From: Niabella agricola
GTDB taxonomy: Bacteria; Bacteroidota; Bacteroidia; Chitinophagales; Chitinophagaceae
NCBI RefSeq assembly: GCF_021538615.1
Contig: NZ_JAJHIZ010000002.1
Location: 868,001-932,000, forward strand
DNA length: 64,000 bases
Direction: 5' to 3'
Of the stretch, positions 34,488 through 43,855 are shown in pieces. The notes beneath the pieces are model-generated. The model made no database searches. It was not told the origin of the DNA and saw only the letters and a program-made list of their open reading frames with translations. The stretch's first letter is position 1. Every line of letters begins with the position of its first letter. The position numbers were made by a program, and so were the translations under genes.

Positions 34488-35666
34488 CTATGCCTTCTCT
34501 AAGGCCTGTTCAATATCATAAATAATATCATCCACGTGTTCCAGTCCTACAGAGATCCGGATCAGACCAGGAGTAATACCGACTGCCAGCTGATCGGCCG
34601 GTGGTACTTTGGAATGCGTGGTGCTGGCAGGGTGGGAGGCAATACTTCGGGAATCGCCCAGGTTGGGTGTCAGTGATAATAGTTCCAGCGCATCCATAAA
34701 ACGGCGCCCGCTTTCCAGTCCGCCATTCAGTTCAAAACAAACGATACCGCCTCCGGCTTTCATTTGCTTTTTGGCGATTTCGTATTGAGGGTGGGAGGGC
34801 AGGAACGGATACTTTACCCATGTTAATTTGGGATGATGCTCAAAATACCTAGCCACGGCCATGGCGTTTTCCGAATGCCGCTGGATGCGCACATCCAGTG
34901 TTTCCAGGCTTTTGGAAAGCACCCAGGAATTAAAAGGGGAGAGTGCCGGCCCCATATTTCTGCAAAAAAGATAGATTTCCTGGATCAGCTCTTTTTTGCC
35001 GACTATTACACCTCCCAACACACGGCCCTGTCCGTCGAGCCACTTGGTCGCAGAATGGATAACCAGGTCGGCGCCAAAATCAACCGGTGTTTGCAGTACC
35101 GGTGTTGCAAAGCAGTTGTCTACATTATAAATAATCCCATGCTTCCGGGCCAGCTGACCTACCGCTTCCAGGTCGATCAGCTCCAGCTGAGGATTAGTGG
35201 GCGTTTCGAGATAGATCATTTTTGTATTGGGCCGGATGGCAGCTTCCCAGGATGCAATATCATCGGCAGGAACCAGGGTATACTCGATGCCAAAACGCGG
35301 CAGGAATTTGGTTACCACCGTATTGGTACCCCCAAAAATCGAGCGGCTGCAAAGCAGGTGATCCCCGGTTTTTAACAGTCCAAAGAACGACATGGAAACG
35401 GCCGCCATACCGCTCGCTACCGCAAAACCGGCTTCGGCTTTTTCGAGTAATGCCATCTTGTTGGCAAACTCATCTACATTGGGATTGCTGTAACGGCTGT
35501 AAATATTGGCGTTGGTCTCATCCGCAAAGGCGGCGCGCATGTCTTCTGCCGAATTAAATGCAAAACTGCTGGTAAGATAAAGGGGGGCAGAATGTTCCAT
35601 TTGCGCGCTGCGTTCCATCTGCGCACGAACTGCTATCGTAGAAGGATGTAATTTTCTGTTGCTCAT
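34488..35666 (-). CDS. metZ: O-succinylhomoserine sulfhydrylase-like PLP enzyme
   Basis: 392 residues, Cys/Met metabolism PLP family. The PLP lysine is in HSATKWLDGQGRVLGGV; the GQGRVLGG extension is typical of MetZ rather than MetB or MetC. Other family stretches are YSRYSNPNVDEFANKMALLEKAE, YLETPTNPQLELIDL, YNVDNCFATPVLQTP and GLIRISVGLEHVDDIIYDIEQAL. It would make homocysteine directly from O-acyl-homoserine and sulfide. The choice between O-succinyl and O-acetyl substrate is not certain. An OsmC gene lies 39 bp upstream on the same strand and may be cotranscribed. Confidence 0.85.
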   Translation of the reverse strand: MSNRKLHPSTIAVRAQMERSAQMEHSAPLYLTSSFAFNSAEDMRAAFADETNANIYSRYSNPNVDEFANKMALLEKAEAGFAVASGMAAVSMSFFGLLKTGDHLLCSRSIFGGTNTVVTKFLPRFGIEYTLVPADDIASWEAAIRPNTKMIYLETPTNPQLELIDLEAVGQLARKHGIIYNVDNCFATPVLQTPVDFGADLVIHSATKWLDGQGRVLGGVIVGKKELIQEIYLFCRNMGPALSPFNSWVLSKSLETLDVRIQRHSENAMAVARYFEHHPKLTWVKYPFLPSHPQYEIAKKQMKAGGGIVCFELNGGLESGRRFMDALELLSLTPNLGDSRSIASHPASTTHSKVPPADQLAVGITPGLIRISVGLEHVDDIIYDIEQALEKA

Positions 35667-35705
35667 TACGGGGAGTCGTGAATAGTTAATAGTGAATGGG
35701 AAAAT

Positions 35706-36134
35706 TTAAGCGCCGGGGTGAACGATTACTTTTGTACGGATCGTTGCTCCTGCCTTTGTAAGGGTTACAGCTACCGAACAGTATTTGTTCATGGAGATGT
35801 CCACCGCCCGCTGGGCCTTGCCTTCATCCACATTACCCGTTATTTCAAATACCAGGTCGATTTCTTTCCACAAGGAAGGTTCCACGCCCGCTTCCCGTTC
35901 ACCGTTCACCGTTACCGAATAATCTTTTATTTCCTGGCGTTGTTTTTTCAGGATACTGATCACATCAATGCTGGCACAACCTGCAAGTGCATTTAATAAA
36001 ACCTGCATAGGGCGGGCTCCGTATTCCGTACCACCCATTTCCGGGTTGCTGTCCAGTTTTATTACCGTTCCGTTCTCGTTAACGGTATCAAAACCATAGT
36101 CACCGCTCACTCTTTTTAATACAACTTTTGCCAT
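35706..36134 (-). CDS. OsmC family peroxiredoxin-like protein
   Basis: 142 residues, the usual size for YhfA-type OsmC proteins. The key Cys pair is present: ALAGCASIDVISILKKQRQ near the middle and MNKYCSVAVTLTKAG near the C-terminus. Family members detoxify organic hydroperoxides using a dithiol donor. It sits just upstream of the metZ-like gene on the same strand, which may link it to sulfur or redox metabolism. A TAATTTTGC promoter box lies 20-28 nt upstream of its ATG. Confidence 0.88.
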   Translation of the reverse strand: MAKVVLKRVSGDYGFDTVNENGTVIKLDSNPEMGGTEYGARPMQVLLNALAGCASIDVISILKKQRQEIKDYSVTVNGEREAGVEPSLWKEIDLVFEITGNVDEGKAQRAVDISMNKYCSVAVTLTKAGATIRTKVIVHPGA

Positions 36135-36154
36135 TTGCTCGTTTGTTTAGGCCG

Positions 36155-36162
36155 CAAAATTA
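36155..36162 (-). promoter_or_regulatory. Bacteroidota -7 box of the OsmC gene
   Basis: Minus-strand TAATTTTG (exact TAnnTTTG) followed by C, ending 20 nt before the ATG at 36134. No convincing -33 TTTG was found. Confidence 0.6.
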
Positions 36163-36164
36163 TT

Positions 36165-36360
36165 TGAAAAGATTGAGAATCTGAAAATTTGAGGATGTGG
36201 GAATGTGAACATGTGCAAATTTGGAAATGTGAACATGAAGATGCCGCTGCTGTTCGGTGCTCTTTATCCGGTTGATATTTCACAGGCGTTAAGCACAAAC
36301 ATCTGATATCTGGCGTCTAGGAAAAGCACGATTATAGAACGGATTCAACTTTGAACGTTA
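36165..36360. repeat. Family C intergenic repeat copy
   Basis: This block reads, in order, GAAAATTTGAGGATGTGGGA, GTGAACATGAAGATGCCGCTG, GGTGCTCTTTAT, ATTTCACAGG, CTGATATCTGGCGTCTAGG and GGATTCAACTTTGAACGTT. The copy at 61630-61800 keeps the same order (GTTGCCACTG, TGCTCTTT, ATTTCGCAGG, CTAATATCTAAG, GGATCCAACCTGAAACCG). Confidence 0.6.
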
Positions 36361-36369
36361 AACCTTAAA

Positions 36370-37221
36370 CTAAACAAGCTCCATATTATCGATCAGCCGT
36401 ACGGGACCAAGGAATGCCGCAATAAGACCGGTTACAGGTGTATGACCATCCCAATAAGTACATTCTTCCAGTGTATGCGTGTGGGCAATCGATATATAAT
36501 CCGGGCGGAAGCTTCCGGTAATCAGCCGCTGCCGGGCAGTTTCCAGCAGGGTGGTAAGATCACCCGGCGCCAGCTGTTGCTTCAGGTAGTTTAATGTCTG
36601 ATAAATGGCCGGAGCCTTTTTAAGAGCTTCGGGGCTAAGGCGGGTGTTCCGGCTGCTCATGGCCAGCCCGTCCGGCTCGCGCAGCGTAGGCACGGTATGC
36701 ATGCGGATCCGGCTGAAATCAGGGTTCATAGCAATCAGCCGTTCAATGACCTTGCATTGCTGGAGGTCTTTCTGTCCAAAAAAGACATGATCTGGATCGA
36801 TCGTATAAAAAAGACGGCTTACCACATCGGCCACACCCTGGAAATGGCCCGGCCGGTATTTCCCTTCCAGGATGTATTCCAGGCGGCCAAGATCATAATG
36901 TGGGGGGCTACTGGTGCCGGAAGGATAAACTTCTTCCACACCCGGGTAAAAAACAGCATCGCAGCCCTGTTGTTCCAGCAGTTTCAGGTCTTTTTCAATC
37001 GTGCGCGGATATTTCTCAAGATCTTTGGGATCATTGAACTGTGTAGGGTTCACAAAAATGCTGCAAACGGTAAAATCCGATTGCTGCCGGGCCGCCTGTA
37101 CCAGGCTGATGTGACCGGCATGCAGGGCGCCCATTGTGGGCACAAAGCCAATTTTCTGCTTTTTATCGTGTAAATCAGTAATAAAACCCTGAATATCACG
37201 CCTCTTTTTGAATAAACGCAT
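36370..37221 (-). CDS. panC: Pantoate--beta-alanine ligase
   Basis: 283 residues, the normal length. The nucleotide-binding HxGH signature is in GFVPTMGALHAGHISLV, followed by VNPTQFNDPKDLEKYPRT and FGQKDLQQCKVIERLI. The KMSKS-like loop is in MSSRNTRLSPE. It joins pantoate and beta-alanine using ATP to make pantothenate. It is divergent from the short GT5-like gene across 73 bp. In Bacteroides the same neighbours (DUF4270, short GT5, panC, then panD) are found together, from general knowledge. No panD is seen downstream here. Confidence 0.96.
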   Translation of the reverse strand: MRLFKKRRDIQGFITDLHDKKQKIGFVPTMGALHAGHISLVQAARQQSDFTVCSIFVNPTQFNDPKDLEKYPRTIEKDLKLLEQQGCDAVFYPGVEEVYPSGTSSPPHYDLGRLEYILEGKYRPGHFQGVADVVSRLFYTIDPDHVFFGQKDLQQCKVIERLIAMNPDFSRIRMHTVPTLREPDGLAMSSRNTRLSPEALKKAPAIYQTLNYLKQQLAPGDLTTLLETARQRLITGSFRPDYISIAHTHTLEECTYWDGHTPVTGLIAAFLGPVRLIDNMELV

Positions 37222-37264
37222 AACGCAAAATAGAATATTCGCACCAATTTTGGCTATAATAATG

Positions 37265-37272
37265 TACCTTTG
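37265..37272 (+). promoter_or_regulatory. Bacteroidota -7 box of the short GT5 gene
   Basis: Exact TACCTTTG, extended as TACCTTTGCA, ends 22 nt before the ATG at 37295, in the divergent panC/GT5 gap. A TTTG lies only 12 bp upstream, which is too close for a standard -33 element. Confidence 0.65.
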
Positions 37273-37294
37273 CAGCCTTTAAAGTTTGTAAAAC

Positions 37295-38107
37295 ATGTCA
37301 GCAAAGAAAAGAATTTTATTTATAGCCAATGAAATGTCACCCTATCTTGAATTGACAGAATTCTCCGAAACAGTTAACAAACTTGCCATAAAAGCCAACG
37401 ACAATGGATTTGAAGTACGGTGCATTATGCCGCGTTTTGGCAGCATTAATGAGCGCCGGCACCGGCTGCATGAAGTGGTTCGGCTTTCGGGGATTAATGT
37501 TACGGTAGATAATGATGACATGCCTTTGCAGATAAAGGTAGCTTCTTTGCCGAGCGCGCGCCTGCAGGTGTATTTTCTGGAAAACGAAGAACTGTTCAAA
37601 CGCAAAACGCTTTTTCATGATGAGAACGACCAATGGTTTGAGGACAATGATCTTAGAACGGTTTTTTATTGTAAAGGGGCCCTGGAAACGGTAAAGAAAT
37701 TCGGCTGGTCGCCGGATATCATCCATTGCAGCGGCTGGATGACCGGACTGATTCCTGCATACCTGAAAACCGTTTATAAAAAAGAACCCGTATTTGCGCA
37801 CAGCAAGATCGTATACACCATTGGTGAAACCACCTTTAAAGAAAAACTGGGAAAGGAGTTTATACAAAAAGCGCTGATCCACCCATCTTTAAAAGAAAAA
37901 GACCTGGATGTATACAAGGATGGAACCAATGTGGCCCTGATGCGGGGAGGAGCCACCTTTTCGGATGCGATCAGCTTTGGCTCGGCAGATGTAGATAAAA
38001 AGCTGGTAGCGGAGTTTTCAAAAGTGCGTGGGAAAAAGACCCTGCCGTTTAAAGAAGACTCTGATTTAACAGAGTATTTACAACTGTATCACGATCTTGC
38101 GAGCTGA
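37295..38107 (+). CDS. Truncated glycogen/starch synthase-like protein (GT5 N-terminal domain only)
   Basis: 270 residues that correspond to the N-terminal Rossmann half of GT5 glycogen synthases: RILFIANEMSPYLELTEFSE resembles the ADP-glucose-binding start, with EVRCIMPRFGSINERRHRLHEVVR, WSPDIIHCSGWMTGLIPAYL and IVYTIGETTFKE. Full-length enzymes are about 470-500 residues; the second GT-B domain, with the Glu that binds the nucleotide sugar, is absent. The gene is intact, so this is a stable short form, also seen beside panC in Bacteroides. A stand-alone half is unlikely to be an active synthase and may be regulatory or carbohydrate-binding. Its stop overlaps the ATG of the DUF4270 gene by one base. 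Confidence 0.82.
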   Translation: MSAKKRILFIANEMSPYLELTEFSETVNKLAIKANDNGFEVRCIMPRFGSINERRHRLHEVVRLSGINVTVDNDDMPLQIKVASLPSARLQVYFLENEELFKRKTLFHDENDQWFEDNDLRTVFYCKGALETVKKFGWSPDIIHCSGWMTGLIPAYLKTVYKKEPVFAHSKIVYTIGETTFKEKLGKEFIQKALIHPSLKEKDLDVYKDGTNVALMRGGATFSDAISFGSADVDKKLVAEFSKVRGKKTLPFKEDSDLTEYLQLYHDLAS

Positions 38108-39672
38108 TGAATCTTTTACGCTTATTAAATTCAATATTTTTTGTGAAAAAAAGGCATTTTTTTGCACTCGGTCTTTTCATCCTGGCTACCGGACTGATTG
38201 TTTCCTGCAGCAAAATAAACCTGGCTACCGAACTGGGACAAGGATTGATTCCGGAGGTGGATAATATCCATACGTTTGATACCACATTGGAGGTGGAAAG
38301 CTTTAATAAACTGTTTACTGCCGAAAACGACAGCTTCAAAACCCTTTGGAGCGACCGGCAGTTCCTGGGTGTGATCAGCAATGATCCCGTATTTGGTAAA
38401 ACAGATGCCCGGATGTACTTCCAACTGCTTCCTGCAAACGGCAAGAAAACACTGGCAGGTGCTCCGGGAAAACGCTATATCGATTCCATTGTGCTGAGCC
38501 TGCGTTATGCCGGTACCTATGGAGATACGGCACTGGCGCAAACCATACAGGTATCGGAGATCAATCAGGCAACACAGTTTCATTTGTATAATACCCGGGA
38601 TACGAACGTAGCCTATTCCGTGCGCGACAACAGCTGGTTAACCACTGCAGGGGTATTGGGAAATGCAAGCATTGTGCCGTTCAAGTTAAAAGATTCTACT
38701 ACGGACATTCGTGTGAAGGATACCATAAAGATTGCCAACCAGTTGCGCATACGATTGAATCAGGCTTTTGGTCAGCGTTTGCTGGATTATGACTCTACAG
38801 GTGCCAATGATGCTTATTCTTCAGATTCTGTGTTCAAGACCAAGTTCAATGGATTTGCATTGCAATCTGTTAATGGTGGTAATGCTTTGCTTGGATTTGT
38901 GTTGGCAGATACCAATACCCGCGTTTCCGTTTACTACCGTTTTGAAAAGACCGATGCGCCGGGAGATATCGACACGGCCGTTGCCGTGCTGAATCTTGCC
39001 AATCAATCCGCCGCGGCAAACTATATCGGCCGCGATTACAACGGAACCCAGATCATTTCGGCTACCTCGGATGATATCCAGGATAATATCCTGTATATCC
39101 AGAACACACCGGGCTCTTATGCCAATTTGAAAATCCCCGGATTGAAGACCTTCCCCAAGTCCATCATTCATTTGGCGGAATTACAAATGGAATCCATTTA
39201 TGATGCGTCCGACACCGTATTCAATGCACCTGGTAATATGTTCCTGGATGTATATGATTCAACCGCTTCCAAATATAAGCTGTTGCCCTATGCATTCCAG
39301 ATCAACAGCTCGGGGGGCTTATCTGGATACGATGCCTTCTTCAGTGCGCGAACACAGGGACAAACCTACTATTACAAAAAAGATCCATTAAGCAATAACA
39401 GTATAAAACAATGGCGCTTTAATCTTACCCCGTATGTACAAAGACTGCTGACGGGGGCTGTGCCACTCTATACAATGCGTCTTTATGCACCTGCTTACAG
39501 CCGCCTGTCACTGGGAGATCCCGGCATCAGCGCCGACCTGGGGGCTGTGAAATTCGTAATTCCTCCGGCCGCGGCTACATCTGCTATCCCGGGAGTGGGA
39601 AGGGTGCGCATTGGCGGCGGACAACATCCTACCCAAAAGATGAAATTGCGGATCGTTTACTCAAAGCTGTGA
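38107..39672 (+). CDS. DUF4270 family lipoprotein
   Basis: 521 residues. After a basic N-terminus (LNSIFFVKKRHFF) a hydrophobic signal leads to the lipobox LIVSC. The mature protein is beta-rich with DUF4270-type features, such as GQGLIPEVDNIHTFDTTLEVES near the start and KQWRFNLTPYVQRLLTGAVPLYTMRLYAPAYSRL late. The family is restricted to Bacteroidota and its function is not established; outer-surface location is likely. Its ATG overlaps the TGA of the short GT5 gene (TGATG), so the two are translationally coupled, which argues for a shared process. Confidence 0.88.
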   Translation: MNLLRLLNSIFFVKKRHFFALGLFILATGLIVSCSKINLATELGQGLIPEVDNIHTFDTTLEVESFNKLFTAENDSFKTLWSDRQFLGVISNDPVFGKTDARMYFQLLPANGKKTLAGAPGKRYIDSIVLSLRYAGTYGDTALAQTIQVSEINQATQFHLYNTRDTNVAYSVRDNSWLTTAGVLGNASIVPFKLKDSTTDIRVKDTIKIANQLRIRLNQAFGQRLLDYDSTGANDAYSSDSVFKTKFNGFALQSVNGGNALLGFVLADTNTRVSVYYRFEKTDAPGDIDTAVAVLNLANQSAAANYIGRDYNGTQIISATSDDIQDNILYIQNTPGSYANLKIPGLKTFPKSIIHLAELQMESIYDASDTVFNAPGNMFLDVYDSTASKYKLLPYAFQINSSGGLSGYDAFFSARTQGQTYYYKKDPLSNNSIKQWRFNLTPYVQRLLTGAVPLYTMRLYAPAYSRLSLGDPGISADLGAVKFVIPPAAATSAIPGVGRVRIGGGQHPTQKMKLRIVYSKL

Positions 39673-39704
39673 TCCTTAGCTGATATTATTTCATTTAAAT
39701 AACA

Positions 39705-39727
39705 ACGGGTGCTATATTTGCACCCGT
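39705..39727 (+). promoter_or_regulatory. Perfect 8-bp palindrome overlapping the metK -7 box
   Basis: ACGGGTGC (39705-39712) and GCACCCGT (39720-39727) flank TATATTT. The plus-strand box TATATTTG (39713-39720) is an exact TAnnTTTG and ends 41 nt before the metK ATG. The hairpin is followed by AAATTTTTAATTATTTTTT, so it might also terminate the DUF4270 transcript. Both readings are possible. Confidence 0.6.
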
Positions 39728-39761
39728 AAATTTTTAATTATTTTTTAATAACCCATCGTTT

Positions 39762-41015
39762 ATGCCGTATTTATTTACTTCTGAAAGTGTTTCTGAAGGA
39801 CACCCGGATAAAGTAGCCGACCAGATTTCGGATGCGCTGATTGATAACTTTTTAGCCTTTGACCCGCAGTCGAAAGTGGCCTGTGAAACACTGGTAACTA
39901 CCGGGCAGGTGGTTTTAGCCGGAGAAGTGAAGTCAAAAGCATACCTGGATGTACAGGAAATTGCCCGCAGCGTGGTAAGCCGGATCGGCTATACAAAAAG
40001 TGAATACATGTTTGAAGCCCGCTCCTGCGGCGTGTTATCCGCCATTCATGAGCAATCTTCAGACATCAACCAGGGCGTAGAGCGTAAGAAAAAAGAAGAT
40101 CAAGGCGCCGGCGACCAGGGAATGATGTTTGGTTATGCAACCAATGAAACAGCCAACTATATGCCCCTGGCATTGGACCTGGCGCATACCTTATTGATCG
40201 AGCTGGCAGCACTGCGCCGTGAAAATAAAAAGATCCAGTACCTGCGCCCGGATTCCAAGAGCCAGGTAACCCTGGAATATGATGATAACAATAAGCCCAT
40301 TCGTATCGAAGCCATTGTGATCTCGACCCAGCATGATGATTTTGACAAAGAAGCCAAAATGCAGGAGAAGATCAGTAAGGACATGAAGGAGATCCTGATT
40401 CCCCGTGTGATCAAAAAATATCCGCAATACAAGCACCTGTTCAATAATAAGATCAAGTACCACATCAACCCAACCGGTAATTTCGTGATCGGCGGCCCTC
40501 ATGGCGATACCGGTCTTACCGGAAGAAAGATCATTGTAGATACCTATGGTGGTAAAGGCGCCCATGGTGGTGGTGCATTCAGCGGCAAGGATCCCAGCAA
40601 GGTAGACCGTTCCGCGGCATACGCTACGCGTCATATTGCCAAGAACCTGGTTGCTGCCGGTCTCTGCGATGAAGTACTGGTACAGGTTTCCTATGCCATC
40701 GGTGTGGCCCAGCCTACGAGTATTAATGTAAATACCTATGGTACGGCTAAAGTGGATCTGACCGATGGTCAGATCAGTCAGATAGTGGCCCAGCTCTTCG
40801 ATATGCGCCCTTACTTTATTGAGCAGCGACTGAAACTCCGCAACCCGATTTATAGTGAAACAGCGGCATACGGGCATATGGGACGGGAAAACGCCGTAGT
40901 GGAAAAGGTATTTATAGCGCCCGATGGTAAAAAAGTAACCAAGAAAGTAGAGCTGTTTACCTGGGAAAAACTCGATTATGTACCCAAGGTCAAAAAAGCA
41001 TTCGGACTGAAATAA
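39762..41015 (+). CDS. metK: S-adenosylmethionine synthetase
   Basis: 417 residues, the usual size with a Bacteroidota insert (about residues 155-215). The N-terminal ATP/Mg motif is in [32 protein letters not shown] and [19 protein letters not shown] are the two family signatures. It makes S-adenosylmethionine from methionine and ATP in the cytoplasm. The gene is followed by a strong terminator, so it is a single unit. It is close to, but not in an operon with, gyrA. No SAM riboswitch structure was recognised in the 41-nt leader. Confidence 0.98.
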   Translation: MPYLFTSESVSEGHPDKVADQISDALIDNFLAFDPQSKVACETLVTTGQVVLAGEVKSKAYLDVQEIARSVVSRIGYTKSEYMFEARSCGVLSAIHEQSSDINQGVERKKKEDQGAGDQGMMFGYATNETANYMPLALDLAHTLLIELAALRRENKKIQYLRPDSKSQVTLEYDDNNKPIRIEAIVISTQHDDFDKEAKMQEKISKDMKEILIPRVIKKYPQYKHLFNNKIKYHINPTGNFVIGGPHGDTGLTGRKIIVDTYGGKGAHGGGAFSGKDPSKVDRSAAYATRHIAKNLVAAGLCDEVLVQVSYAIGVAQPTSINVNTYGTAKVDLTDGQISQIVAQLFDMRPYFIEQRLKLRNPIYSETAAYGHMGRENAVVEKVFIAPDGKKVTKKVELFTWEKLDYVPKVKKAFGLK

Positions 41016-41033
41016 AGAACCGGTAAATTTTGT

Positions 41034-41061
41034 AAAAGCTGCTCCAAAGGGCAGCTTTTTT
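41034..41061 (+). terminator. Rho-independent terminator of metK
   Basis: A 9-bp stem (41034-41042 with 41051-41059, AAAAGCTGC/GCAGCTTTT) has an 8-nt loop and leads to a T-tract. Confidence 0.85.
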
Positions 41062-41188
41062 GCGTTCCGCTGTCCATCTGCAGTGTCCCTGCATGTCAAA
41101 CCCCGGAAGCACTGAAAAAGGGCGTAAAAAGTGGATAATTCCCGCTAAAAAACAAGCCTTCCGACGCATAAATACGGTCCGGAAAAGT

Positions 41189-41196
41189 TAAATTTG
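41189..41196 (+). promoter_or_regulatory. Bacteroidota -7 box of gyrA
   Basis: Exact TAAATTTG, extended as TAAATTTGCA, lies 46 nt upstream of the gyrA ATG. No -33 TTTG is seen at the expected spacing. Confidence 0.6.
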
Positions 41197-41242
41197 CATA
41201 TCGTGCATTTTGCAGTATTCAGAATGATTTAGAATATATTAG

Positions 41243-43855
41243 ATGGAAGAAAATTTAGATCCGCAGTCAACACAAGATAGCAATCGCATCATCCCCGTAA
41301 ATATTGAAGAGCAGATGAAAACCGCCTACATCGATTATTCGATGTCGGTGATTGTTGGTCGTGCCCTGCCCGATGTACGGGATGGTTTAAAACCGGTGCA
41401 CCGCCGCATTCTGTATGCGATGAATGAGCTGAACCTGAGATCGAACCGCCCGCACCGGAAATCGGCGTTGGTAGTGGGTGAGGTGTTGGGTAAATACCAC
41501 CCACATGGAGACAGTTCGGTATATGACGCCATGGTGCGTATGGCACAGGACTGGAGCATGCGTTACACCATGGTGAACGGTCAGGGAAACTTTGGTACGC
41601 AGGATGGTGACGGACCAGCGGCCATGCGTTATACGGAGGTAAAGCTGGAAAGTATTGCAGAGCATACCCTGCTGGATATTGAAAAAGAAACGGTCGACTT
41701 TCAGCCCAACTATGATGATTCCAGGGAAGAACCTGTGGTACTGCCTACCCGTATCCCACAGCTGCTGGTGAACGGATCCAGTGGTATTGCCGTGGGTATG
41801 GCTACGAATGTAATGCCGCATAACCTTTCCGAGGTAATAGACGGATGCGTGGCGTATATCAACAACAGGGAGATCACTGTAGAAGAGCTCATGTTACACG
41901 TAAAGGCGCCCGATTTCCCTACGGGAGGGATCATTTATGGTATTGAAGGCATCCGGGCCGGAATGCATACCGGTCGCGGACGCGTGGTGCTAAGAGGAAG
42001 GGTACGGGTAGATACCAAACCCAGCGGAAGGGAACAGATCGTGATCTCCGAAGTACCGTACCAGGTAAACCGGGATGCGCTTACCAGCCGTATCGGCGAC
42101 CTGGTGAACAACAAAATCATCGATGGTATCGCGCACGTAAACAACGAATCGAATAAAAAAGAGGGTACCCGTATTGTGATCGATTTAAAACGGGATGCCA
42201 TCGCCAACGTGGTTATTAACCAGTTGTATAAGAATACGGATCTGCAGACATCCTACGGTATCAATAACGTAGCCATTACACAGGGACGTCCGAAGATCCT
42301 GAATCTGAAAGACCTGATCAGTGAATTTGTTGCCTTCAGGCATGAAGTAGTGGTGCGCCGTACAAAATTTGAATTGAAAGAAGCGGAGAAGCGGGCACAT
42401 ATTTTACAGGGCTACCTGATCGCCCTGGATCACCTGGATGAAGTGATCCGGTTGATCCGTAATTCACCCACGCCTGAAGTGGCAAAGGACAACCTGATCA
42501 ATGCCGGCTGGGGACTGGATGAAATCCAGGCTAAGGCGATCCTCGAACTGCGCTTGCAGCGGCTTACCGGAATGGAGCGCGAGAAGATCAAGGAGGAGTT
42601 CGACGAACTGATGAAACTGATCACGCATTTGAGAGAGGTGCTGGCAAATGAGGGAATGCGGTATGATATTATCACAGCCGAATTGCTGGAAATCAAAGAG
42701 AAATTCGGCGATGCCCGTAAAACAGAGATTACCTACCTGAATGATGAGGTTTCTATAAAAGACCTTATCAAAGAAGAAGACGTGGTGATTACGATCTCTC
42801 ACCTTGGTTATATCAAACGTACGCCGGTAGATGAATTCCGCGCACAGCGCAGAGGCGGAAGAGGCGTTATGGGCGGTAAAACAAGAGATGAGGATTTTAT
42901 TGAGCACCTGTTTGTGGCGTCTACCCACCATACCTTATTGTTTTTTACGGAAAAGGGAAGATGTTACTGGCTGAATGTATATGAGATCCCCGAAGGCGAA
43001 AAAACCGGTAAGGGAAGAGCGATCCAGAACCTGATGCAGTTACCTCCGGATGATAAAATCCGTGCCATCATTGATGTGCAGGATCTGAAAAACGAAGCAT
43101 TCGTCAACAGCCATAATATCGTTTTGTGCACCAAGAAAGGGATTATTAAAAAAACTGCGCTGGAAGACTTCAGCCGCCCGCGTCAGACCGGTGTAAACGC
43201 CATTACGATTAACGAGGGCGACCGTTTGCTGGAAGCGCGTTTAACCGATGGCCATTCGGAGATCATGATGGCGGTTAAAAGCGGCCGGGCCATCCGTTTT
43301 TCGGAGGATAAAGTGCGCCCAACCGGACGTGGAGCCATCGGCGTTGGCGGAATTGAAGTGGATGATGAAAATGATGAAGTGATCGGCATGATCTGCCTGT
43401 CTGCCGAAACTTCCAAATCGGTACTGGTTGTGAGCGAGAAGGGATATGGAAAGCGGACGAAGATCGATGAATACCGGTTTACCAACCGGGGCGGAAAGGG
43501 CGTTAAAACGATCAGTGTAACCGAAAAAACAGGATCGCTTGTGGGGTTGCTGGATGTGGATGAAACACAGGACCTGTTAATTACCTGTAAGAGCGGAATT
43601 ACCATCCGGATGCGGGTCAAGGATATCAGTGAACTGGGACGCGCCACACAGGGTGTAAAGCTGATTCGCCTGGAAGAGGATGACGAAATCGCCGCCATCA
43701 GCCAGGTGGATGAGCAGGAAATAGCCGAAGAAAGCGAAACAGCAACAGACGCAACGGAAGCCGCATCTGAAACGTCAACCGGAGAAAATGATGTAACTTC
43801 CGGTGAAGATTCGGGCGAAGAAAAAAATAGTGAAGAAGAAACATCAGAAAATTAA
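41243..43855 (+). CDS. gyrA: DNA gyrase subunit A
   Basis: 870 residues. The catalytic Tyr130 is in AAMRYTE. The quinolone-determining stretch reads HPHGDSSVYD, keeping Ser and Asp at the two classical positions, so no common fluoroquinolone-resistance change is seen. The C-terminal beta-pinwheel contains the gyrase-specific box QRRGGRG, which separates GyrA from ParC, and later blades repeat the pattern GRAIRFSEDKVRPTGR. The last 45 residues are highly acidic (Glu/Asp/Ser/Thr). It introduces negative supercoils with GyrB, which is not in this window. A TAAATTTGCA promoter box lies 46 nt upstream. Confidence 0.98.
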   Translation: MEENLDPQSTQDSNRIIPVNIEEQMKTAYIDYSMSVIVGRALPDVRDGLKPVHRRILYAMNELNLRSNRPHRKSALVVGEVLGKYHPHGDSSVYDAMVRMAQDWSMRYTMVNGQGNFGTQDGDGPAAMRYTEVKLESIAEHTLLDIEKETVDFQPNYDDSREEPVVLPTRIPQLLVNGSSGIAVGMATNVMPHNLSEVIDGCVAYINNREITVEELMLHVKAPDFPTGGIIYGIEGIRAGMHTGRGRVVLRGRVRVDTKPSGREQIVISEVPYQVNRDALTSRIGDLVNNKIIDGIAHVNNESNKKEGTRIVIDLKRDAIANVVINQLYKNTDLQTSYGINNVAITQGRPKILNLKDLISEFVAFRHEVVVRRTKFELKEAEKRAHILQGYLIALDHLDEVIRLIRNSPTPEVAKDNLINAGWGLDEIQAKAILELRLQRLTGMEREKIKEEFDELMKLITHLREVLANEGMRYDIITAELLEIKEKFGDARKTEITYLNDEVSIKDLIKEEDVVITISHLGYIKRTPVDEFRAQRRGGRGVMGGKTRDEDFIEHLFVASTHHTLLFFTEKGRCYWLNVYEIPEGEKTGKGRAIQNLMQLPPDDKIRAIIDVQDLKNEAFVNSHNIVLCTKKGIIKKTALEDFSRPRQTGVNAITINEGDRLLEARLTDGHSEIMMAVKSGRAIRFSEDKVRPTGRGAIGVGGIEVDDENDEVIGMICLSAETSKSVLVVSEKGYGKRTKIDEYRFTNRGGKGVKTISVTEKTGSLVGLLDVDETQDLLITCKSGITIRMRVKDISELGRATQGVKLIRLEEDDEIAAISQVDEQEIAEESETATDATEAASETSTGENDVTSGEDSGEEKNSEEETSEN

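Noticed and set aside
40191..41099. 302-codon minus-strand ORF
   Set aside because: Antisense of metK, which is certain.
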